In this document: positions 23,193 to 30,936 of the stretch, piece by piece | Layout of the letters: each line of letters begins with the position of its first letter | Position numbering within the stretch: the stretch's first letter is position 1 | Virus record (IMG/VR): IMGVR_UViG_3300036791_000391 | Span: 1-55,959 of that record | Reading direction: 5' to 3' (one strand) | DNA: 55,959 nucleotides | From: a virus | Program-made: the position numbers and the translations under genes | Notes under the pieces: model-generated | Told to the model about the DNA's origin: nothing | Databases searched by the model: none | Seen by the model: only the letters and a program-made list of their open reading frames with translations

Positions 23193-23665
23193 GACGGCCA
23201 CGGCCTCGGGTGTGCGGTGGCGGGCGCGTGCAGGACGTGCCGGGGTGAGCCGTCGTGGTTGGTGCCGATGCACATCAGCGGGAACACCCCCGGCAGTGGT
23301 GGGGCCGCCTCGACCGCCCGGGAGCGGCCCCAGGCCGCCACGGTGATCGGGTCGTCCTTGGCCCGGGACAAGTAGCTCAGGTTCTCCGGGCCGTACGGGT
23401 CGTCCACCCGCATCAGGTCGCCCGGGTCGGTCGCGCGGTACGCGAACCGGTTCCGGATGACGATCCCGGCGTAACCCCAGGCCAGCGCGTAGTTCACGCA
23501 GCGTTGCCCGGTCGCGCCGATCCGCACGTGCTCCGGGTCGTGATCGGCCGCGATCTCCTCCCGCGACGGGTTCAGCAGGATCCAGCCGCACACCGCGCCG
23601 GGAGCCCACTGGTACGTCAGCTCGTACTGGTACCGGTTGTCCTGCGACCGTGCGGCCCAAATCAT
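23189..23665 (-). CDS. DUF1643-family protein
   Basis: The product has 158 residues from MIWAARS. The family pattern is clear: GWILLNPSREEIAADHDPEH, CVNYALAWGYAGIVIRNRFA, YRATDPGDLM and ITVAAWGR. DUF1643 occurs in phages and bacterial accessory regions; its biochemistry is unknown to me. An upstream extension in this frame is non-coding. Confidence 0.85.
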   Translation of the reverse strand: MIWAARSQDNRYQYELTYQWAPGAVCGWILLNPSREEIAADHDPEHVRIGATGQRCVNYALAWGYAGIVIRNRFAYRATDPGDLMRVDDPYGPENLSYLSRAKDDPITVAAWGRSRAVEAAPPLPGVFPLMCIGTNHDGSPRHVLHAPATAHPRPWPS

Positions 23666-24156
23666 ATGTAGCCCAACGCATTTGACGGACCGAATTGGGT
23701 CACTGTCATGGTGATCTCGCCGGTCTCCTTGTTCTGGTCGTACTTGGTCACCGTGCCGACGATGATCTCCCCGTCCTTGGTCTGGAACCCCACCCGGGAG
23801 CCCTCGTGGATGCGTGGCATGTTCCGGAACGGCGTGGCGTCCTCGTCGGCGAACGGACGGCCCGATCGGGACTGGTGATCGCCGCTGTGACCGGCGGGCA
23901 GTGCGCAGGACGAGCCGCGCAGGGCGGGGAGCGCGCCGCTGTAGTGCGCCTCGCACGCCGGGCCGAAGACCGGGTTGGACGTGTGCCTCAGTGGCGCGCG
24001 CTCGATGTACTCCTGCGGGGTGACGATGGAGATACCCGGCCCCATGTACATCCCGCAGGAGTGACAGCCGATCCCGGTGCCCTCACGGATCATCTCGGCC
24101 CCGCAGTTCGGGCAGGTCATGTCCGTGCCACCCCGTCCCGCCGGGGTCCACGTCAT
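23662..24156 (-). CDS. Zinc-ribbon protein with GHxGDH motif
   Basis: The product has 164 residues from MTWTPAGRGG (overlaps previous stop). CPNCGAEMIREGTGIGCHSCG is a ribbon; ISIVTPQEYI follows; CALPAGHSGDHQSRSGRPF carries the C-x4-GHxGDH motif seen in other small proteins here. The C-terminal half (VGFQTKDGEIIVGTVTKYDQ) looks like an SH3-type barrel. Confidence 0.75.
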   Translation of the reverse strand: MTWTPAGRGGTDMTCPNCGAEMIREGTGIGCHSCGMYMGPGISIVTPQEYIERAPLRHTSNPVFGPACEAHYSGALPALRGSSCALPAGHSGDHQSRSGRPFADEDATPFRNMPRIHEGSRVGFQTKDGEIIVGTVTKYDQNKETGEITMTVTQFGPSNALGYI

Positions 24157-24368
24157 CGCGCCCACAGCACGATGATGATGCCGACCAGAGTGATGAAGAT
24201 GCCGGTCTGCGCGATCAGCATCCCGAGATACATCTTGCGCAGGTTCTCCACGGCGATGCGCATGTCGCGCAGGCCGTCGGCCATCTGTTCGTCGGGCCAG
24301 CGCCGCCGTCCCGCGGCCCCGGCGATGTACTCCTGCGGCGTGACGATCGAAACCTTGTCGTCGGTCAT
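24153..24368 (-). CDS. Small C-terminal-anchored membrane protein
   Basis: The product has 71 residues. VSIVTPQEYIAGAAGRRRW opens the protein and repeats nine residues of the next gene. DMRIAVENLRKMYLG is followed by a membrane helix LIAQTGIFITLVGIIIVLW. Confidence 0.75.
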   Translation of the reverse strand: MTDDKVSIVTPQEYIAGAAGRRRWPDEQMADGLRDMRIAVENLRKMYLGMLIAQTGIFITLVGIIIVLWAR

Positions 24369-24395
24369 CGCGGTCCCTCCTTCACTCGTCGCTCA

Positions 24396-24539
24396 TCATG
24401 GCCACCACCCGAAGAACCGTAGGAACCGCTGCCACGGGCCGGGCCGCGCCGAGCGTTCCGTTTCCTCGCGCTCGCACGCGGGGCACCACAGCCCTGGCCC
24501 GTCGACCGGGTTGAACCCGTGCTTGCAGTTGCGCGTCAC
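24396..24539 (-). CDS. Small zinc-binding basic protein, 47 aa
   Basis: A GTG start overlapping the previous stop. TRNCKHGFNPVDGPGLWCPA followed by CERE gives a C-H-C-C set. The C-terminus RFLRFFGWWP is amphipathic and aromatic. Confidence 0.65.
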   Translation of the reverse strand: MTRNCKHGFNPVDGPGLWCPACEREETERSARPGPWQRFLRFFGWWP

Positions 24540-24718
24540 GTGCGAAGCCAGCCCGTGAACTCGGTTTTGTTGAGAATCGGCGCGATGCCACCCCAACCGC
24601 CCTCGCCGATGGTGCGGGCGAGCAACGCGTCCATGTACGTGCTGAACGGGCCGAGATGCTTACCCGTCTGCGAGTTGATCAGGTGGTAGGGCGGGTTACT
24701 ATCGCCCATCTGAGCCAT
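24536..24718 (-). CDS. Hypothetical protein, 60 aa
   Basis: The start MAQMGDSNPP is preferred because GAGGGGGACGG lies about 8 nt upstream. YHLINSQTGKHLGPFSTYMD and ARTIGEGGWGGIAPILNKTE follow. An upstream ATG at 24745 is in frame. Unknown. Confidence 0.65.
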   Translation of the reverse strand: MAQMGDSNPPYHLINSQTGKHLGPFSTYMDALLARTIGEGGWGGIAPILNKTEFTGWLRT

Positions 24719-25085
24719 CGGGTCCGTCCCCCTCTCCGATGTCATTCGTCCTCTCCTCCGATATCCGGAAGCCGACCATGGAGAGCGATTCCAGGGCGCA
24801 GCGCGCCGCGATCCTGGCCCGGAACAGCCGGTACCCGGCGTCGCCGTCACCGTCGTCCAGTTTGTTGTGCGGGAACTCGGGATACGCCCCGGCGATGGCC
24901 GCCGTGGTGATGCCCCACGCCCGCTCGAATCCCTCCCGGCTGAGCCCCAAATCACGGGCGATCCGCACCGGGCACCCGTTGTGGCGCCACATCTCCCGTT
25001 GGATGGGAACGTCGGCGGACTGGAAGCCCAGCGAAACGCCGCACCCGTCCTCGTCGCAGAACACCTCGGTCATCTGGACGCTCAT
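24699..25085 (-). CDS. Hypothetical protein, 128 aa
   Basis: FCDEDGCGVSLGFQSADVPI, then REMWRHNGCPVRIARDLGLS and a helical middle; the C-terminus is Gly/Asp-rich. The start overlaps the previous stop by ATGA, or begins at MTEVF (25073). Confidence 0.7.
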   Translation of the reverse strand: MSVQMTEVFCDEDGCGVSLGFQSADVPIQREMWRHNGCPVRIARDLGLSREGFERAWGITTAAIAGAYPEFPHNKLDDGDGDAGYRLFRARIAARCALESLSMVGFRISEERTNDIGEGDGPDGSDGR

Positions 25086-25279
25086 AGCTGCGGCTTCGGT
25101 TCCAGCATCGTGTCGAACGTGGCGGCTTCCGGGTCGGTCGGCGGGCCGTAGGTGCTCAGCTCGATCCGCGCCGAGATCGCCCCGATGGCCGTCCGGAAGT
25201 CGCCCCGGAAGTCTTCGGCGGTCATCAGCTGCTCCACCACGACCCGGTTCCCGATCTCCATCGCGAGGGTCAGCTTCAT
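25082..25279 (-). CDS. Small protein, 65 aa
   Basis: MKLTLAMEIGNRVVVEQLMT, then AEDFRGDFRTAIGAISARIE. A strand followed by helices; unknown. Confidence 0.65.
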   Translation of the reverse strand: MKLTLAMEIGNRVVVEQLMTAEDFRGDFRTAIGAISARIELSTYGPPTDPEAATFDTMLEPKPQL

Positions 25280-25298
25280 TTCTGGACTTGATCCAGAT

Positions 25299-25499
25299 TC
25301 ATCGGATCTCCCGGTCGGGGTCTCGGTCGGGCCGCATCTCGACCGGCGGCTCGGTGGGTCGCCGCCCCGACAATCGGCGGGCCTCCTCCTGCCGCCGGGT
25401 CCGGGCCATGTCCTCGGGCAAATCGCGGAGCCGCTTCTGGCCCTCGGCCACCCGTAGATCGTTCCGTTCCAGCTCGTCACCCGGTCGTTTCTTCGTCAT
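25299..25499 (-). CDS. Small highly charged helical protein, 66 aa
   Basis: It is almost entirely Arg/Glu/Asp: NDLRVAEGQKRLRDLPEDMA, then RTRRQEEARRLSGRRPTE. Probably nucleic-acid binding or unstructured. It overlaps the previous gene by 23 nt. Confidence 0.6.
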   Translation of the reverse strand: MTKKRPGDELERNDLRVAEGQKRLRDLPEDMARTRRQEEARRLSGRRPTEPPVEMRPDRDPDREIR

Positions 25500-25950
25500 T
25501 TCGGTTCTCCTTCACTCGTTGGGTGACCCTGTCCATCGCGGCCTTGAACCGATCCTGGAAGTCGGGGTCGTCGATCCGGCCCTCCACGATCTCGTCGGCC
25601 ACCCCGATCAGCTTCGCCGGAGGCTTCTGACCGGCGTCCACCACCGCGATAATCGGCTTATCCAGCATGATCATGAAGCCCAGCTCGGTCGCGAATTTCA
25701 CGTCGGGCTTGTTGTCCCTCGGGACCAGCGAGACCGTGACCGCGCTGTCGTCGACCATCGGGATCAGCTCCGTGCGCACACGCTCGGCGTACTCAAGGAA
25801 GTCCGCGCCGCGAAACGGGTCGTCACCCTCGCCAGGATGAGCGATCCACGACTTCGGCCCGCACACGGCGCACACCACGATCACTCGCTCCGTCGCCTTC
25901 GTGTCCTTGACGTGCGCCGTGAAGTGCGGGCAGAGCACCAGCTTGGTCAT
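25477..25950 (-). CDS. Nucleoside deoxyribosyltransferase-like protein (tentative)
   Basis: The product has 157 residues. VTVSLVPRDNKPDVKFATEL followed by GFMIMLDKPIIAVVDAGQK resembles the substrate-site region of NDT-like Rossmann proteins (acidic loop, then E-xG-xxxxxxKPxI). The start TKLVLCPHFTAHVKD carries a possible C-H with CAVCG. The catalytic glutamate cannot be assigned surely. Nucleotide metabolism is inference. Confidence 0.5.
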   Translation of the reverse strand: MTKLVLCPHFTAHVKDTKATERVIVVCAVCGPKSWIAHPGEGDDPFRGADFLEYAERVRTELIPMVDDSAVTVSLVPRDNKPDVKFATELGFMIMLDKPIIAVVDAGQKPPAKLIGVADEIVEGRIDDPDFQDRFKAAMDRVTQRVKENRNDEETTG

Positions 25951-26207
25951 CCCCTGCCCTCCTCTCGGCCCATCTCCTCGATCACCGAGTGCCGGGACAT
26001 CAGCCGGTGCGCGGTGATCCCCTCGATCCCGCTTGTTGGCTCGGCCTCGTGCTCATAGATGCTCTCCAAGAACGCCTGTAACAACTCGTAGATCGGGCCG
26101 TGCTCCGATACCTCGATCTGTTTGCTCCCGAACCGGTTGGCCACCAGGATGGTCACAGTCTCGTTCTCCTCGTCGTGCGTGATCGTGATGCTCATCGGCG
26201 TGTTCAT
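25947..26207 (-). CDS. Hypothetical protein, 86 aa
   Basis: MSITITHDEENETVTILVAN and FGSKQIEVSEHGPIYELLQA, then an acidic helix. MSIT at 26195 is an alternative start. Strand-rich N-terminus; unknown. Confidence 0.65.
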   Translation of the reverse strand: MNTPMSITITHDEENETVTILVANRFGSKQIEVSEHGPIYELLQAFLESIYEHEAEPTSGIEGITAHRLMSRHSVIEEMGREEGRG

Positions 26208-26221
26208 GGTTTCCGTCCCCC

Positions 26222-26536
26222 TCAGTCCGGATCATGGTTGCCGTCCACGTGATTGATCAGCGAGTTCAGCGCGCAGCCCAGCGTGAAGAACGCGTGGCCG
26301 CCCATCGTGTCGCCATAGTTCTCCATCAGGTTCTGCGCGTTGCTCAGGTGCTCGCGGGCGTGCTGGACGCAATGGCACGTCTTGGTCTTGGTGATCCGCT
26401 CCGCCCACTCCTCCGTGGTCTCTCCCGTCACCGTCGGCGGCGGGCCGTGACGAACCGCGCAACCCCACGGACAGTCCTCATCCGGGGCCATATCCGTGCG
26501 GCTGCAGAAGATGCACGGCGAGAAGGTCTCACTCAT
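26222..26536 (-). CDS. Cysteine-rich N-terminus, helical C-terminus protein, 104 aa
   Basis: FSPCIFCSRTDMAPDEDCPW followed by GCAVRHG is a likely zinc knuckle. CHCVQHAREHLSNAQNLMEN and FFTLGCALNSLINHVDGNHD follow. Unknown. Confidence 0.7.
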   Translation of the reverse strand: MSETFSPCIFCSRTDMAPDEDCPWGCAVRHGPPPTVTGETTEEWAERITKTKTCHCVQHAREHLSNAQNLMENYGDTMGGHAFFTLGCALNSLINHVDGNHDPD

Positions 26537-26775
26537 CGCGCTCGGTCTGGTGTCGCTTTCAGGCCCGGCCGGGCCTGAAAGGTGATCCCGGTCATGGCGG
26601 GCAGCACCGCGATGGTGATGTGATCCCCGGGCCGATAGACCGCGTTGGCGATGACCCAGTTGCGCATCCCCTCGTCGTCCACGCCCTCATCGACCAGCTC
26701 GACATCGAGCACGGTCCCGTCGGCGCGGTGCAGGCGCACCCCGACCGGCTTGGTCTGCTCCGGCGAGGGCTTCAT
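26533..26775 (-). CDS. Small beta-rich protein, 80 aa
   Basis: VGVRLHRADGTVLDVELVDE, then MRNWVIANAVYRPGDHITIA and MTGITFQARPG form alternating strands. Both ends overlap neighbours by ATGA. Confidence 0.7.
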   Translation of the reverse strand: MKPSPEQTKPVGVRLHRADGTVLDVELVDEGVDDEGMRNWVIANAVYRPGDHITIAVLPAMTGITFQARPGLKATPDRAR

Positions 26776-26936
26776 CGGGTCGCCCTCCCGGGCCGTCCCT
26801 GCTGCATCCGCACCAGCGCGTACCGGACGCCGGTCTTACTCATCCCCAGCGCCTTCCCGATCTGCGCGTACGTGTAACCCTTCCGGCGCAGTTCCAGAAT
26901 CAGCCGGTCCTTCTCGGCGGCGGATCGCTCGGTCAT
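26772..26936 (-). CDS. Small helix-turn-helix protein (resolvase-type), 54 aa
   Basis: The peptide runs MTERSAAEKDRLILELRRKG, then YTYAQIGKALGMSKTGVRYA. The second part is a clean helix-turn-helix like the C-terminal domain of Hin-type invertases or small Cro-like regulators. It could be a local repressor, or bind the dyad operators; nothing in the sequence shows which site. Confidence 0.75.
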   Translation of the reverse strand: MTERSAAEKDRLILELRRKGYTYAQIGKALGMSKTGVRYALVRMQQGRPGRATR

Positions 26937-27577
26937 CTCGGCCTCAATTGTCCGGCCAGCCGTCTGGCCTCGGCCATTTCCTCCGGCGTGATGTCCCCGG
27001 CTCGCACCCGCCGGAACGCCCGAATCATCGGCTCCATCACCTCACGCTCCTCACCGGCCTCGATGGCGGCGTCGATCATCTCCACCATCTCCGGCGGCAG
27101 GGTATGGCCCAGCGCCATACCCGAGTACATCGCGTGCGCGAAGCGACCGCTCATCCGCTCGTTTTCGCCGGTCACCCACTCGCCCAGCGTGACGGCACCG
27201 TTCTCCCGGATGACGGGTGCGCTGTGAAACTGTTGACCACCGTCGGCCCCGGCGTGGATCACGAAGACGGTCTCGGCGCGCGCAGGGTGCTCCTCGAAGT
27301 TGCGGTTGCCCCACTCGGCGCGCTCCTCGGGCGTTATCCCGAGCAGCGTCCAGGCCATGGTGCCGAACACCGCCTCGGTGGCGCGATGCATGGCCAACGA
27401 CGCCATCATCACCTCCGCGATGGCGTCGCGCGGCTTGCCGAACTCCGGCATGTCCAGGGCCATGTAGACCCTCGCCTTGGGGCCATCGAACAGCATGAAC
27501 GGCATGAAGTCGTCGTCGCCGTGCAGGTCCGAGACCTCTCGGGTGATCTGCTTTCGGGCATCATCGAGCAGGCTCAT
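26933..27577 (-). CDS. Paralogue family protein, 214 aa
   Basis: DDFMPFMLFDGPKARVYMAL, RATEAVFGTMAWTLLGIT, AETVFVIHAGADGG and LPPEMVEMIDAAIEAGEE align in order with the protein at 51829-52491 (DDIMPILLWLGPHG, QATECVTVTTGYMAMV, AVILMCSDRRGRGG, MPPELVEIIEEGWEIG). No catalytic motif recognised. Two copies in separate operons suggest duplication with divergence. Confidence 0.8.
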   Translation of the reverse strand: MSLLDDARKQITREVSDLHGDDDFMPFMLFDGPKARVYMALDMPEFGKPRDAIAEVMMASLAMHRATEAVFGTMAWTLLGITPEERAEWGNRNFEEHPARAETVFVIHAGADGGQQFHSAPVIRENGAVTLGEWVTGENERMSGRFAHAMYSGMALGHTLPPEMVEMIDAAIEAGEEREVMEPMIRAFRRVRAGDITPEEMAEARRLAGQLRPR

Positions 27578-27625
27578 GTCCCCTCCGGCAGTGGGTCCAG
27601 GTATCGGGCCGACGCCGCCAGAACC

Positions 27626-27844
27626 TCACTTCAGCTGCTCTTGAATCGCTACACCGAAGTCGACCGGCCTGCAGAACATCGTGTGCTCGACCGCGTAGCG
27701 CATCGCGGTCAGCTCGGACCCGAACAGGATGAAGTTCTCCCCGAGCGGTTTGTCGTAACAGCACCAGACCCGGCGCCGATCCTTGGTCTCGGGCGCGGCG
27801 GTTTTAGCCGTTTTACCAGCGGTTTTGGTGGGTTCCTCGGTCAT
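27626..27844 (-). CDS. Small protein, 72 aa
   Basis: A Lys/Ala/Thr-rich N-terminal tail (TKTAGKTAKTAAPETKDRRR) is followed by VWCCYDKPLGENFILFGSEL and AMRYAVEHTMFCRPVDFGVA. Unknown. Confidence 0.65.
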   Translation of the reverse strand: MTEEPTKTAGKTAKTAAPETKDRRRVWCCYDKPLGENFILFGSELTAMRYAVEHTMFCRPVDFGVAIQEQLK

Positions 27845-28032
27845 GTTGTTCTTGGTTCTCCTTTCCCGGCAATCGGATCGCCGGTTACCTCCAACTCCCC
27901 GTACAGCACCGCGTCGAGCGCATGATGACGGTCGCCCCACCGCCAGCGCAGCGAGAGGCTGTAGGGGCAGTCGAACTTCAGCGTTCCGCTATGGCTTTCG
28001 CCCACTGGGAACGAGTAATGGGTGATCTTCAT
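27841..28032 (-). CDS. Small beta-rich protein, 63 aa
   Basis: KITHYSFPVGESHSGTLKFD, then SLSLRWRWGDRHHALDAVLY. Alternating strands; its stop overlaps the next ATG. Confidence 0.65.
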   Translation of the reverse strand: MKITHYSFPVGESHSGTLKFDCPYSLSLRWRWGDRHHALDAVLYGELEVTGDPIAGKGEPRTT

Positions 28033-28262
28033 TCGCCGATCTCCTTGGGCATGAACGCGTAGGTCGGGGTGTGGCCGCACTGCGGGCACTCGGTCTCCGG
28101 TTTGTCCTCACGGAAGAACGGCACGCCCTCCTCGTTGGCCCCGTCCGGGAGTCGGTGCAGGTGGAACCGGTGATCCGCCGCCCATGTCAGCATCGCCCGC
28201 CACAGCGACTCGTGGACGATCAGGATCTGGCGCGGCTCGAAGTCGGGGGCGGGGTCGGTCAT
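28029..28262 (-). CDS. Small protein with C-terminal CxxC, 77 aa
   Basis: RQILIVHESLWRAMLTWAAD, then FFREDKPETECPQCGHTPTY. One CxxC with a following His; unknown. Confidence 0.65.
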   Translation of the reverse strand: MTDPAPDFEPRQILIVHESLWRAMLTWAADHRFHLHRLPDGANEEGVPFFREDKPETECPQCGHTPTYAFMPKEIGE

Positions 28263-28723
28263 TCGACGGGAGCGATGTAGGCCGTGCTGAAGTCGACGGA
28301 GCCGGTCACCGTGTCCCCGGCGGTCACCGTGACCAGGCCGGTCAGCAGGATCGGGGTGGGAGCGCCCTCCCCGCCGTGCGTCTCGACCGTGGAGACGCTG
28401 ACGCTGCTGACGCCGGGCGCTCCGACGACGAAGGTGGCGCCCATCCCGTCGTCGGTGGGGGTGCAGGTGAGCACCGATCCGTCGCCGACCTCCCAGACCG
28501 GGGTCTCGTCCGGGGTGGTCGGGTTCCCCTCGGCGTCCTGAAACGTGACGGTCGCGGACAGGTGGGCTTCCGCCGCGTCAACGGTGATCTCGCCCATATG
28601 GGCCTCTCTTTCGGTTGTGAAGGTGATGACGCCACGGATTGTGTCGCCACCGGGGCTCGGGGGATGAATCTCGATCTGTCCCGAGACGTTGATAGTGAAC
28701 GTGACCCGCCACGGCGCGCTCAT
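28259..28723 (-). CDS. Ig-like (Big-type) beta-sandwich protein
   Basis: The product has 154 residues from MSAPWRVTF. Residues ~45-150 read as an Ig-like domain: SATVTFQDAEGNPTTPDETP, VWEVGDGSVLTCTPTDDG, ATFVVGAPGVSSVSVSTVET. Such domains decorate phage heads and tails. A second in-frame ATG (MGEITVDAAE, near 28595) has its own AGAGAGG, so two products are possible. Confidence 0.7.
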   Translation of the reverse strand: MSAPWRVTFTINVSGQIEIHPPSPGGDTIRGVITFTTEREAHMGEITVDAAEAHLSATVTFQDAEGNPTTPDETPVWEVGDGSVLTCTPTDDGMGATFVVGAPGVSSVSVSTVETHGGEGAPTPILLTGLVTVTAGDTVTGSVDFSTAYIAPVE

Positions 28724-28920
28724 CGACGGCTGGCCCACGTCTTCCCGCAGTTGCACTCGTGGTATGCGCCGGGACGCTGGAATGTGTTCTGCTCGAACAC
28801 ATTGATCAGCGGCTTGCCCGCCCCGTCCCGGATTACCCGGTCGGGCCTGATCGCCGGGTGGAAGACAATGTAGTGGCTCTTGACGTACTGGTGCCAGAGC
28901 CGGTTAAGCGCGCCGATCAC
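28720..28920 (-). CDS. Small protein, 66 aa
   Basis: MIGALNRLWHQYVKSHYIVF, then YHECNCGKTWASRR at the end (H-C-C). Overlaps both neighbours. Confidence 0.6.
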   Translation of the reverse strand: MIGALNRLWHQYVKSHYIVFHPAIRPDRVIRDGAGKPLINVFEQNTFQRPGAYHECNCGKTWASRR

Positions 28921-29267
28921 GGCTCCTCCATCAGGTCACGGTGCGCGGCGACCCAGCCCAGCACCTCGTCCCGGGACATCTCCCAGTTCTGGTTCGGGGG
29001 CAGGGGTGTGATCCGCTCGAACTTGAACTGCTGATAGAGCCGGGGATGGATGTTCTCGGCGGCGTCGCCTTCCAGCCCGAGCGCGTGGGTCAGGATGCTC
29101 CGGGCCAGGTCGGCGGGACCGGAGCCCGCGTAGCCCCACTCGAAGCCGTCCGGGGAATGGCGCTCGTTGTGTGGGAGCGCGAACGCGACCGCGCCGTCCT
29201 CGATCACCCCGACATAGACCCGGCCGGTCGGGTAGCGGCTCCCGATGTAACCACGCTGGACCGTCAT
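28917..29267 (-). CDS. DUF6166-family protein
   Basis: The product has 116 residues from MTVQRGYIG. Family pattern: VYVGVIEDGAVAFALPHN, GFEWGYAGSGPADLARSILT, HALG, then FKFERITPLPPNQNWEMSRD and VLGWVAAH. Widespread small phage/bacterial protein of unknown function. Confidence 0.75.
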   Translation of the reverse strand: MTVQRGYIGSRYPTGRVYVGVIEDGAVAFALPHNERHSPDGFEWGYAGSGPADLARSILTHALGLEGDAAENIHPRLYQQFKFERITPLPPNQNWEMSRDEVLGWVAAHRDLMEEP

Positions 29268-29491
29268 CTCACGGTCACCTCGATGGCCTTGATCAGGGGC
29301 GCGTCTAAGATCTGCCGCGCGAACTTCTTGCGCCACGCGTCCCGAACGGCCCCGGGCACCTGACCGAAGTCGTGCACCGTGAAGCCGTGGGCCCGGCCCC
29401 AGCGCCGGAGCGCCTCGTTGTCCGGTGACCCGTCCGGCTTGACCGGGTATGGGTATGCGGCCCCGGCGCTGACCAGCATGATCCCGGTCAT
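29264..29491 (-). CDS. Lsr2-like DNA-binding domain protein
   Basis: The product has 75 residues from MTGIMLVSAG (ATGA overlap). ALRRWGRAHGFTVHDFGQVP followed by GAVRDAWRKKF matches the C-terminal AT-hook-like domain of Lsr2, the actinobacterial xenogeneic silencer (IRxWAxxxGYxVxxRGRIPxxVxxAY). The usual R-G-R minor-groove loop is F-G-Q here, so DNA affinity may be changed. It may interfere with host silencing of phage DNA. Confidence 0.65.
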   Translation of the reverse strand: MTGIMLVSAGAAYPYPVKPDGSPDNEALRRWGRAHGFTVHDFGQVPGAVRDAWRKKFARQILDAPLIKAIEVTVR

Positions 29492-29922
29492 GGCCAGCTC
29501 GGGAAGACGAAGCACAGCCGGGCCTCCTTCCGGGCGGCGTCGTTGATCACCACCTCACAGGTCAGGCACGCGCACCCCCCGGAATGCCCGACCAAGGTGA
29601 TCCCGTGACAGTTCAGGTGTGCCGTCTTATAGCCCATCCCGATTGGGCGGCCCGGCTTGTCCTGCCGCACCAGTGAAGCCAACGCCGGTTCCCCGTTCTC
29701 CCCGTTCAGCTGGCCCAGCTCCGCGAGCGGCAGCCGCTTGTACCACCAGTTCCCGTTAGTCCGCGCACGCCACCCGAACCGGGCCCCCAGGGTGTCGTAC
29801 AGCTTCCCGTAAGTGATCGTCTTACCCCGCTTCGCGTACCCCACCAGCAGGTCATAGGTGAACATCAGCACCGGGTCCGTCCGGTCGATAGGTGGCTGCC
29901 CAGCCAGGAGTGGTGTGGTCAT
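29488..29922 (-). CDS. First gene of the long leftward operon, unknown
   Basis: The product has 144 residues from MTTPLLAGQP (GAAAGG upstream). FTYDLLVGYAKRGKTITYGK followed by YDTLGARFGWRARTNGNWWY resembles the opening of small nuclease or alkyltransferase-like domains (methylated-DNA-protein-like TxYGxLAxxxG). CACLTCEV adds a CxxC. Not assigned. Confidence 0.7.
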   Translation of the reverse strand: MTTPLLAGQPPIDRTDPVLMFTYDLLVGYAKRGKTITYGKLYDTLGARFGWRARTNGNWWYKRLPLAELGQLNGENGEPALASLVRQDKPGRPIGMGYKTAHLNCHGITLVGHSGGCACLTCEVVINDAARKEARLCFVFPSWP

Positions 29923-29929
29923 CGATTCA

Positions 29930-29990
29930 CCTTTCCGGGCGTGGCCCTGTGCCGTGCCCCAGCGCTTCAAACTCTACCCCACTAGAACGA
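29930..29990 (-). promoter_or_regulatory. Promoter/UTR cassette J (diverged copy) of the long leftward operon
   Basis: Leftward TTCTAGTGGGGTAGAGT (29971-29987) is a degenerate form of the dyad core with the same TAGAGT. The UTR hairpin GGC-ACAGG-GCC with outer CGGG/CCCG-type pairing lies at 29936-29960, then GGAAAGGTG before the ATG at 29922. The dyad symmetry is lost, so this operon may escape the operator control of the other copies. Confidence 0.55.
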
Positions 29991-30240
29991 GCGATGGCAG
30001 CAAAGTTTGGGGGTGTGTCTCCCGCCGGTGGGCCGTGTGTACCCGAGCTGCGGTGATGGGGGATTTGCCGTTACCGCCCAGCAAACCCGGGCCTAGTGGA
30101 GATGCGTTGGGGGCGCGTGCATTTGGTGATCGGCGTGTGCGTGAAATGTGTTGGGGGAGCGGGGGATTCACGGCTAAGCCGATTTACGAAACGGCAACTA
30201 GTTCAGGGGAGAGATACCGAGACGTCCTCTCTCGATGCTC

Positions 30241-30269
30241 CGTCGGCCGCGTCGACTTTGCGGCCGACG
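30241..30269. repeat. Perfect 10-bp inverted repeat
   Basis: CGTCGGCCGC (30241-30250) and GCGGCCGACG (30260-30269) flank GTCGACTTT. No T-run on either side. Confidence 0.6.
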
Positions 30270-30446
30270 ATGCGGGGGTGGTCGCGGCTGGGATGTACGC
30301 GGGCGGCGGCGGTTTGGCGGTGCGGCGTCGGCGGCTCCCGCCCGAGCTGCGGACCGACGCCAAATGCCGTGTGCCCCAATCGGATTGGTCGGCACCAGAG
30401 GTGTTCGGGCAGTACGCATTTCGTCGTCGTGTGGTGCGGGCGCGCG

Positions 30447-30488
30447 GGCTCGCTGGCGAGCCGTGACCTGTGTAGCGGATCGCGGATC
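30447..30488. repeat. Hairpin and tandem GCGGATC heptamers
   Basis: GGCTCG-CTGG-CGAGCC (30447-30462) is followed by GCGGATCGCGGATC (30475-30488), two head-to-tail heptamers. Three GGGTCG units recur at 30662-30683. The spacing is iteron-like but too few copies are present to be sure. Confidence 0.4.
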
Positions 30489-30915
30489 GCGTCACGCGGA
30501 ATCGGGCGGTCGGGTCGACGGCTAATGACCACCGACGCCAGTCCGACGACAGCCTCGGCACCTAGCTTCCCCAGGTCCGCTGGGAAGGGCACGGGGAGCG
30601 ACCGCAGGTAGTGTCCCGATGCGGTCCCGATCCGGGCGGACCACCCCCACGGCGTTTCGGCGGGTCGGGCGGGTCGCGGGTCGCGGACCGGCGCGGCGCA
30701 GCCGATCGGCTTGTCCACACGGCGTGAACCTCGCTCATCGAGGGCAGTAAGTCCCGCCGTCCCGGTGGGATCGTCTGCCCCACCCCTCGCGCCACTGCGT
30801 GTGGAGGACGGCGGGTTCGATCAATCCGGGTCGGGGGAGTACCTGTCCACGGCGGGAGTACCTGCCGTCAGGAGGCGGGGATTGTTGCCCTACCGGGGTC
30901 TCCTGGCCGGGAGGA

Positions 30916-30936
30916 CCCTGCCCTTCGAGGGCAGGG
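30916..30936. terminator. Stem-loop CCCTGCCC-TTCGA-GGGCAGGG
   Basis: A perfect 8-bp stem closed by a stable UUCG-like loop, 60 nt before promoter cassette B. No T-run follows. It may stop upstream transcripts from entering the next unit. Confidence 0.5.

Noticed and set aside
30203-30718. 171-aa leftward frame in the 1-kb gap
   Set aside because: Arg/Pro/His-rich with no family and no start signal; the overlapping open frames on both strands are equally open, typical of high-GC non-coding DNA.
30808-30832. GGGTTCGATCAATCC resembling a tRNA T-arm
   Set aside because: No acceptor, D-arm or anticodon stem can be folded around it, and the loop spacing is wrong.
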